From assembly GCA_021229015.1 (NCBI GenBank), contig CM037783.1, forward strand, positions 21,833,289-21,897,288: a stretch of 64,000 bases of DNA, read 5' to 3'. Below are positions 49,601 to 59,781 of the stretch, piece after piece. Numbering within the stretch: the first letter of the stretch is position 1; the number at the start of each line of letters is the position of its first letter. The notes beneath the pieces were generated by a model. That model was not told the origin of the DNA. It saw only the letters and a program-made list of their open reading frames with translations, and made no database searches. A program made the position numbers and the translations under genes. This DNA is from Solen grandis (Eukaryota; Mollusca; Bivalvia; Adapedonta; Solenidae).

Positions 49601-52600
49601 TGTCCTATACATTTTATTGACGCTGGACATACGATCTACTTCTTCTAGACACTCGATTTGACGTGATCTTAGCCCATCATTACACTCATTCTGTTCAACC
49701 AACCTGCAACATAGCGTCACTCTCTCAGCAATCTATCCTCACAAGCACATGACCTCGGCTGACCAAGACTCAATCTCGGCCGATCTAGCTACATACGAGT
49801 TGCAAGGTACCCACAATAAATACAATTTAGACACAATCAAAATGTTTCTTGACCAAGCTACGTGCAGAATTAGTCATTTTCAGTTACATAATGCCAACCA
49901 CTTGTAAGTGAACAAGAAAACAGTCTCATCAACCATTTTAAACCATTATAAAACAAAATAAGCCTGATAGGAGCTCACACTGCAGTCTGATTTATTTGCT
50001 ATTTATTATTGTTAGCCTTTGATTGGAATGCACACCAACTGACATAAAGATGACATTTCCCTTATAGCTAAAATCATCTTGCTTCTTGACAATGATTTAT
50101 GCCTGAACACTTGCATAGTTCTTTGCTGTTTTTGCTTTAACTAAATTGAAAATTATAAAGTGTTGTTTTTGCTTTAAACTGAACAGATAACTACTATGTT
50201 AATGCTGAAATTACTGAGGCCTTAAGATAATGTATTCTGTAAACTGTATTTGAACAAAAAAAAATATATGTATTAAAGTTACACCGTGAATAAACAAAAA
50301 ACATTTCATTCAAACAATATGACAAACAGTCAAGTTATATAAATTTTGTTTTGTAATCTCTAAATTGAGTCAAAATAATCTTTTCATTTTAGTGTGATTT
50401 TGTGCTATTTTATTTTAGACTTAACTTAAATACTATAAAAGCCTCTGGCATTTGAAATCGGAATACCATCTAGCCTCTAATAATTATTTGATCATTACAC
50501 ATCAGTTTTGTGGAACACTTGTATATGCTTATTAACTTGATGTTAATGTAATCCATCTATCATTTAATTGTGATCATCAGGTCCCTCAAGTGATTGTGAG
50601 AATTTTATAGTAAATGCTAGCCTTTATATTAGCTTTGAGCAAAAGAGCTTTTGAATCCAAGTTAATGGATGCTTTCATCCTTTTTTTCCCTTTTTTTTTT
50701 CTTTCTCAAAAGAAGAAAGAATCAGTGCATTTTTCTGCTCTGAAATCTTTTTAAACATTTGAAGGACCATGATTATAATTCAACGATGGATGGATTACCT
50801 TAACATCAGGTTATATATACTCCTTTGTAGGATGAAGAATTTGGGGTTTTCTGTATCAAGGGTCGCATTTTATGTTCACTCGCAATGTTGTGAATATATA
50901 ATCTAAAACACCCTATAGTGTATATATGTATATACACATAGTCATTCTAAGTTACTTGTAATTTAATGTATTTATGTATTAATAGAGGACTAGTTTTTGA
51001 CTAAGCTACCTACCCAGGTACTTTCTTTGATAATGTTCTCACAATAGGCTTGTGATCATCTTTCCTGTTTTCTGTCATGTTAGTACCAGTAACCATTGTC
51101 CCTTCCTCGCCTTGGGGGGGGGGGCTTGGGGTGGGTGGTGAGTGATGGTATACCGGTACTGGCAATACATAACGGTGACATATCCGGTCAAAATAAACAC
51201 ATGCTGTGCCTGCTGTTAAATGTGACATATCCGGTCAAAATAACCACATGCTGTGCCCGCTGTTAAATGTGACATATCCGGTCAAAATAACCACATGCTG
51301 TGCCCGCTGTTAAATGTGACATATCCGGTCAAATTAACCACATGCTGTGCCCGCTGTTAAATGTGACATATCCGGTCAAAATAAACACATGCTGTGCCCG
51401 CTGTTAAATGTGACATATCCGGTCAAAATAAACACATGCTGTGCCCGCTGTTAAATGTGACATATCCGGTCAAAATAACCACATGCTGTGCCTGCTGTTA
51501 AATGTGACATATCCGGTCAAAATAAACACATGCTGTTCCTGCTGTTAAATGTGACATATCCAGTCAAAATTATACCACATGCTGTGCCCGCTGTTAAATG
51601 TGACATATCCGGTCAAAATTAACACATGCTGTGCCTGCTGTTAAATGTGACATATCCGGTAAAAATAACCACATGCTGTGCCTGCTGTTAAATGTGACAT
51701 ATCCGGTCAAAATAACCACATGCTGTGCCTGCTGTTAAATGTGACATATCCGGTCAAAATAACCACATGCTGTGCCTGCTGTTAAATGTGCATTCGGTAA
51801 AATAAACTTGGTTAAATATACACATTTATGCAAACATGGGGGGGGGGAAACAAAGATATATTTTAAGCAAACTATACATGTAACAACAAAAATGTTATAG
51901 ATTTTTTCCCATTTATCTTTTATCATGTAGTGAACATCGTACTTTCAAGGATAAGGAGAGATCAGTAATTTTACTAAAAAACGCATGCCTCTATTCTCAA
52001 AGGCAGTATGTTAATCTTCTATTGAAGGGGTCCTGTTTTTTTGTTTTTGTTTTTAGCTCACCTGAGCACAAAGTGCTCAAGGTGAGCTTTTGTGATCGCC
52101 CGGCGTCCGGCGTCGTGAACAATTTGTTTAAACGACATCTCCTCTGAAACCGCTGGACAGAATTTAATGAAACTTGGCAGGAATGTTCCTTGGGTGAGGC
52201 TCTACAAAAGTTGCTAAAATAAAGTTGATCCATGAAGAACTCTGGTTGCCATGGCAACAAAAAGATAAATAATTTAAAACTTTAAAAATCATCTCCTTCA
52301 AAACTACTGGCCAGATTTCAAAATAATTTGGTACATATGTTCCTTGGGTCAACCTCTACCAAAGTTGCTAAAATTATTCTGATCCGTAAAAAAACATGGC
52401 CGCCAGGGGCGGGGCTTATTTGCCTTATATGTATATAGAGAAACCTTTAAACAACATCTCCTCTGAAACCACTGGGCAGAATTTGATTAAACATGGCAGG
52501 GATGATCCTTGGGTCAACCTTCACAAAAGTTGCTAAAATAAACTTGATCCATGTAGAACTCTGGTTGCCATGGCAACAAAAAGAAAAAAAATGAAAACTT

Positions 52601-55600
52601 TAAAAATCATCTTCTTCAAAACTACTGGCCAGATTTTAAAATAAATTGGTACAGATGTTCCTTGGGTCAACCTCTACCAAAGTTGCTAAAATTATTCTGA
52701 TCCGTAAAAAAACATGGCTTCCAGGGGCTGGGCTTATTTGCCTTATATGTATATAGAGAAACCTTTAAACAACATCTCCTCTGAAACCACTGGACAGAAT
52801 TTGATTAAACTTGGCAGGGATGATCCTTGGGTCAACCTTCACAAAAGTTGCTAAAATAAACTTGATCCATATAGAACTCTGGTTGCCATGGCAACAAAAA
52901 GAAAAAAAAATGAAAACTTTAAAAATCATCTTCTTCAAAACTACTGGCCAGATTTTAAAATAAATTGGTACAGATGTTCCTTGGGTCATCCTCTACCAAA
53001 GTTGCTAAAATTATTCCGATCCGTAAACAAACATGGCCGCCAGGGCGGGGCTTATTTGCCTTATATGTATATAGGGAAAACTTTAAACAACATCTCCTCT
53101 GAAACCACTGGACAGAATTTGATTAAACTTGGCAGGGATGATCCTTGGGTCAACCTTCACAAAAGTTGCTAAAATAAACTTGATCCATGTAGAACTCTGG
53201 TTGCCATGGCAACAAAAAGAAAAAAAAAGAAAACTTTAAAAATCATCTTCTTCAAAACTACTGGCCAGATTTTAAAATAAATTGGTACAGATGTTCCTTG
53301 GGTCATCCTCTACCAAAGTTGTTAAAATTATTCTGATCCGTAAAAAAACATGGCTTCCAGGGGCTGGGCTTATTTGCCTTATATGTATATAGAGAAACCT
53401 TTAAACAACATCTCCTCTGAAACCACTGGGCAGAATTTGATTAAACATGGCAGGGATGATCCTTGGGTCAACCTTCACAAAAGTTGCTAAAATAAACTTG
53501 ATCCATGTAGAACTCTGGTTGCCATGGCAACAAAAAGAAAAAAAATGAAAACTTTAAAAATCATCTTCTTCAAAACTACTGGCCAGATTTTAAAATAAAT
53601 TGGTACAGATGTTCCTTGGGTCAACCTCTACCAAAGTTGCTAAAATTATTCTGATCCGTAAAAAAACATGGCTTCCAGGGGCTGGGCTTATTTGCCTTAT
53701 ATGTATATAGGGAAAACTTTAAACAACATCTCCTCTGAAACCACTGGACAGAATTTGATTAAACTTGGCAGGGATGATCCTTGGGTCAACCTTCACAAAA
53801 GTTGCTAAAATAAACTTGATCCATGTAGAACTCTGGTTGCCATGGCAACAAAAAGAAAAAAAAAGAAAACTTTAAAAATCATCTTCTTCAAAACTACTGG
53901 CCAGATTTTAAAATAAATTGGTACAGATGTTCCTTGGGTCATCCTCTACCAAAGTTGTTAAAATTATTCTGATCCGTAAAAAAACATGGCTTCCAGGGGC
54001 TGGGCTTATTTGCCTTATATGTATATAGAGAAACCTTTAAACAACATCTCCTCTGAAACCACTGGACAGAATTTGATTAAACTTGGCAGGGATGATCCTT
54101 GGGTCAACCTTCACAAAAGTTGTTAAAATAAACTTGATCCATGTAGAACTCTGGTTGCCATGGCAATAAAAAGAAAAAGAAAAATGAAAACTTTAAAAAT
54201 CATCTCCTTCAAAACTACTGGCCAGATTTTAAAATAAATTGGTACAGGTGTTCCTTGGGTCAACCTCTACCAAAGTTGCTAAAAAATTTCCGATCCATAA
54301 AAAACATGGCAGCCAGGGGCGGGGCTTATTTGCCTTATATGTATATAGGGAAAACTTTAATCAACATTTCCTCTGAAACCACTGGAAAGAATTTGATTAA
54401 ATTTGGCAGGAATGATCCTTGGGTCAACCTTCACAAAAGTTGCTAAAATAAACTTGATCCATATAGAACTCTTGTTGCCATGGCAACAAAAAGCAAAAAA
54501 AAATATGAAAACTTTAAAAATCATCTTCTTCAAAACTACTGGCCAGATTTTAAAATAAATTGGTACAGATGTTCCTTGGGTCAACCTATTTATCTCAGGT
54601 GAGCGATTTAGGGCCATCATGGGCCTCTTGTTTTTGTTTTGTGTTGTTGTTTTTTTGCTGATATTGGAAAATAAGTTATTCCACGAAAGCAACATTTTGG
54701 ACGAAATCGGAGTTTGATTATACATAATTAGGTCAGATTTGAATTGTTAGTATTAAGACATGCTAATCATGTAAATTTTGATCAAACACATCAAGTTAAC
54801 TTATAGAACTGAATGTAGCCCAGCATAAACTTAAATACCAATATATTGCTTTTGAATACACATTTTTCACAGGTGCATTAAATTGCTTAACAACACACGG
54901 CATTTGCTGCAGAAAGTCACGTAGGCCACTACACATGTATATACCGGTACATAAAAAGTAAAAAATGTTATTATAACTAAACAAATAATAAGATTATACC
55001 TATATAATATATTTTTGAAACATAATTAAAACACATTTAGAGACACAATGAATAATTATTTTCTAAAGAAAATAAATAAATAAATAGAAAAAAAATAAAG
55101 GCTGTCCCGGAACTTAGCCAAAATTCTTAGAGTGATTTGATACGATATACGTTATGCAATATACAATTTACAATATACCATTGCTTTTCAATACGATGCA
55201 ATACGATCCAGCTCATTATGTCTTATACGATTGGATACAATAGGATACAATTCGATACCTTACGATACGATTGAGTATACTATACGATACGATATGATAC
55301 AAACGATTTAGCTATTTTTGACAACTGATACGATAGCACCACTGTAATTAATAACTGATAAACCAGTGATGCAAGTCAGTGTCGGAGCTTGCCTTCCGTT
55401 GGTATATTTTAGACAGATGTCCTAAATGTGTCTGCTTTAGTGTACTCTTATACACGTTCTCCATATAATACAGTCCAGTCTCTTATCTCTAGTCAATCAG
55501 CACAGTTTTTTTTTTGTTATTAGCTCAGTCACTGCACTCAGTAATCAAATATCAAATACTGTAGCTCAGAATTTTCATTATCTACACTGCAGAGAAATGG

Positions 55601-58600
55601 TCCTCATTTGATATACTTCTGTGAATTGATATTTACCCAGTCACAAATTTGTACATAAATATTTATGAGCAATATATTTTGCTGTCTTTCTGTATAAGAA
55701 AAACTCCTTCTGGATCCCCAGAATAAGTAGTAGATTTAAATTCTTTATATGTTCTGTAGGTTAATACTGTCAAATTGTTGTAGACAGAAGGTCATTATAG
55801 CTTGATGTATTGTATATTATCTGCATTGTGATGGAAATTTCTTTGCGCATAGATGCATGTTGGGAACATCCTGGCCTTTCAATAATTGATTTTAACAGCT
55901 AGATCATTTGTATGGTGAAAGCTTGCTCTTGATTCTAGATTCCTTTTTTTAATGATGCAAATTGTTTTGTATCTGTCAGCAGTTGTGTACTTCATTCTTT
56001 ATACCCCCACACAACAAAGTTGTAAGGATTCAGCTTGTCTGTCTGGCCATCCGGTCGGCTTCTGTCCAGCCTTCTGTCGGGTTTTGTTTGTCTGGACCAT
56101 AACTCAAAAAGTATAAAAGGTATCAAGATGAAACTTCATATGTGAATAGATCTCATTGAGTGGGGTGCAGTGACTAAGAACCATAACTCCCTGTTGCGTA
56201 TTGGAGTTATCACCCTTTGTAAATTTCATGCTTGATTTTTGTCCGGAAAAGTTATCAAGATGAAACTTCATATGTGGATAGATTTCATTGAGAGGGAGTT
56301 CAAGACCAGGAACCAAAACTCTCTATTGTGTAATATTGGAGTTATTGCCCTTTGTAAATGTTCATACTTAAGTTTTGTTTGGATCGTAACTCAAAAAGTG
56401 TAAAAAAGGTATCAAGATGAAACTTCATATGTGGATAGATTTCATTGAGGGGAAGTGTAGTGACAGTGTCTCTGATCTACATGTTACTTGTATCATCTTT
56501 GACAAAGCAGCATGCGGGTGGTATTTTTACCATGACAATGGCAGCTATAGTTTTACTTGACTTGACCTGACTTTTTGAGTTTACCGTCGCTTCGACAGTA
56601 TTTTAGTCATATAGTGACGTCCAGCTAATTACAGGTGGAGGCAGACCCCGAATGCACGGTGGCATCTGTGTAGAACCACCAACCTACAGCAAGCCAGCTG
56701 GACGGTTTCCTCACATGAAAATCCGAATGACCCTGTCGAGATTCGAACCCACGCGGTGAGGGGCTGAGTGAGTGTTAAGTCAGCAACTTTACCCTCTCGA
56801 CCACAGAGGCCCTAGTTATAGTTTGAATCAATTTTTGGCTCACCCGCTGAGAGCACAATGTGCTCAAGGAGAGCTATTAGGATCGCCCTGCATCCATCAT
56901 CTGTCCCTGTCCTTGGGGGAACCTTCACAAAAGTTGCTAAAATAAACTTGATCCATGTAGAACTCTTGCAGCCAATGGCATCTGAAAGAAAAAAAAAATG
57001 AAAACTTTAAAAAAATTATCTCCTGAAACCAATGGTTAGAATTAAGTTTTCTTTGGCACAAATGGTCACCTCATGAATGTTTACCATAGTTGCTGAAATA
57101 AACTTGATCCCTTGAAGAATGAGGTCCATAGGGGGTCGTGTGATTTTCTTATAGAAACTACTTGAATCATATTAAATAAGATGATGTACTCTGGTGAGCG
57201 ATCTAGGGCCATATGGCCCTCTTGTTGGTATCATCTTGGAATTTCTCTTGTTGGTAGCATCTTGGAATATGGCAAAATAAGTTTTGAATGCTGATGCAGT
57301 AGCTGACAAATGATTAATTGTCGATATTTTGTTAGCCTATAGCATTTAAATCCACATTTCCTTTAGTATTACTGTTACTTTAAGTCAACATGGATTGATG
57401 TTATGATTTAGGTTTTATGAAATTTCAAGCATACGAAAAGTGTCTCACCCAGTTATAACATTATTTTCAGAGGTCAAAGGTAATGAGAAATGTACATAGA
57501 TAAATATTTAATGTTAACCCATGCACTCAACTGTTTAAAAATAGATAACTGGGTATCTGCAGTCCATTATAAATTACTCAGGAACTTTTGAAAAGTTATG
57601 CATCCCCCAGATGCTGGTCAGTCAGTATATTTTATGGACATGAGTTGGTGATTTACAATCATGTTTAATTACAAGAATAAAACATCACAAGCCATTGAAT
57701 GTGATAGCATATCTAGACAGTCAACTTTTTAAATATACCACCCTGTATTTGATGTTTGATTTAGATTTCATGCCAGCATCTGACATTTATGTAATACAGT
57801 ATTTATATACCTGAATATGATTTTATTTTATGTTAAACTCTTGCTTTAAAATCTTATTCCTTCATTTTTTTTAGAACCACATAATGCAGTTCTGAGAAGA
57901 TTCTGTCAGTTCTACTTCAAGTTTCTTGTGTTTGAAGGAGTGTCAGAGAATGAGTTTTTTGGTCTTAATTTAAAGCTGGGTCATATTTGCTGTCATGCAG
58001 ATTTAATCTTATGACACTCCCTCAGAGGGGTCCCTTGCTGTTCTGGAAGGAAAATTTATATCATGACGACAGTTTTTTTTGTTGTTTTTTTCTCAGCTGA
58101 ATTGAACTATGGATTTTTGTTTGAATGAAAGTTTGAAGTTTAAATTGGTCCCTTGCCCTTCTGTTACTTTTAAAAAAAAAGAATAGTTTCTCTGTAAGGT
58201 TGTTGTTTTGTTTTGCTTTATTTTTAAGAAAAAGATTATGTTTACGTTTTTAGCTCACCCAAGCACAACGCCTTTTGTCAGGCTTCCTCGTGTGTGTCCA
58301 GCTTCAAAAATTTCTTTAAATATCTTATTCTAAACCACTGGGCCAAATTTGATGAAAATTGCCTGTGACGTTCCTTGCATGAAATCACAAGGCCTAGAGT
58401 TTAGATGTTTAGATATTTAGATATTTTCTGTGTAACATGCATGGCCTAGTGAACATCTACCAATTTTTATCAGATCATGGCCCATCTGGCCAAAATTGGC
58501 CCCACCCTAGGGGTCACATGATTTTATATTGACTTGTTTAGGGAAACCCTCAAAAGATCTCAGAATTCTCAAAGCCTGGAGTTTAAGATGTTTACTTGTT

Positions 58601-59745
58601 GACCTTAACCAAGTCTGTTCAAATTATAGCCCTGATGTCAATAATGACCCCACCCCATGTGTCACTTGTATATAGACTTTTAGAGCTATGACCTTCAAAT
58701 TTTGGATGGCGGGTACAGTTTTTGTGTGGAATTTAGATGATCTTGCTGTACTTCTGCATGGATTGTGTTTATTAGTTTGACTCATAATACAGTAATTGGC
58801 ATTGAGGGCAATGATTCTCAGGTGAGTGATTCAGGGCCATTATGGCCCTCTTGTTTCTCTTGTTTAACATGAGAGAATTCATGATTTCTTAGGAGAAATG
58901 ACACTTTATACTGTAACTTGCCTTAATATTTATTCTCTGATTAGTTACATTTTCAGCTTAAATAGTTTGAAACTTTCTAATATTTACATAAAAATTGAAA
59001 TCATCAGTTTATCCACTGGCAATTAACAATTGGATAGGATGGGATAGGCTAAGTGGTTGACCTGAGAAACCATTTATTCACAGATCAGCTTACCAAGTAA
59101 TTGCAAAAGTTTACAAAAGTCAATAATGAGCACAACATGCTCATGGTGATCTATAAGGATCACCCTGCGGTCGTGAACAGTTTGCTTTAATTGACATCTC
59201 CTGACAGAATTTGATTAAACTTGGCGGGGTGGATCCTTGGGTGAACCTTCACAAAAATGCTAAAATAAACTTAGACCATGTAGAACTCTGGATGCTATGG
59301 CAACAGAAAGAAAATAATATGAAAACTTTAAAATCATCTCCTTCAAAACTACTGGCCAGATTTAAAAATATTTTTGTACAGATGTTTCTTGGGTAACCTT
59401 CTACCAAGATTACTAAAATTATTCTGATCTGTAAAAAAATGGCCGCCAGGGGCAAGGCTAATTTGCCTTATATGTATATAGTGAAATCTTTAAACGACAT
59501 TTCCTCTGAAACCGCTGGACAGAATTTGATTAAACTTGGCAGGGATGATCCTTGGGTGAAGCTTCACAAAAGTTTCAAAAATAAACTTGATCCATGTAGA
59601 ACTCTGGTTGCCATGGCAATGGAAAAAAATTAGGAAAACTTTAAAAATCATCTCCTTCAAAACTAATGGCCAGATTTCAAAATGTTTTAGTACAGATGTT
59701 CCTTGGGTAACCCTCTGCCAAGATTGCTATAATTATTCCAATCCG

Positions 59746-59781
<36 letters not shown>

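Noticed and set aside
51174..51792. CRISPR-like array
   Set aside because: There are no unique spacers, the repeats are head to tail, and the genome is eukaryotic; it is a minisatellite.
52051..54725. Several 60-120 codon ORFs in the 318-bp array
   Set aside because: They repeat with the array and exist on both strands; they are shadows of the repeat.
12057..56815. tRNA genes at the A/B-box containing loci (12.2, 24.6, 30.1, 35.4, 36.4, 56.8 kb)
   Set aside because: Acceptor and anticodon stems do not pair and each continues into a repeated SINE body.
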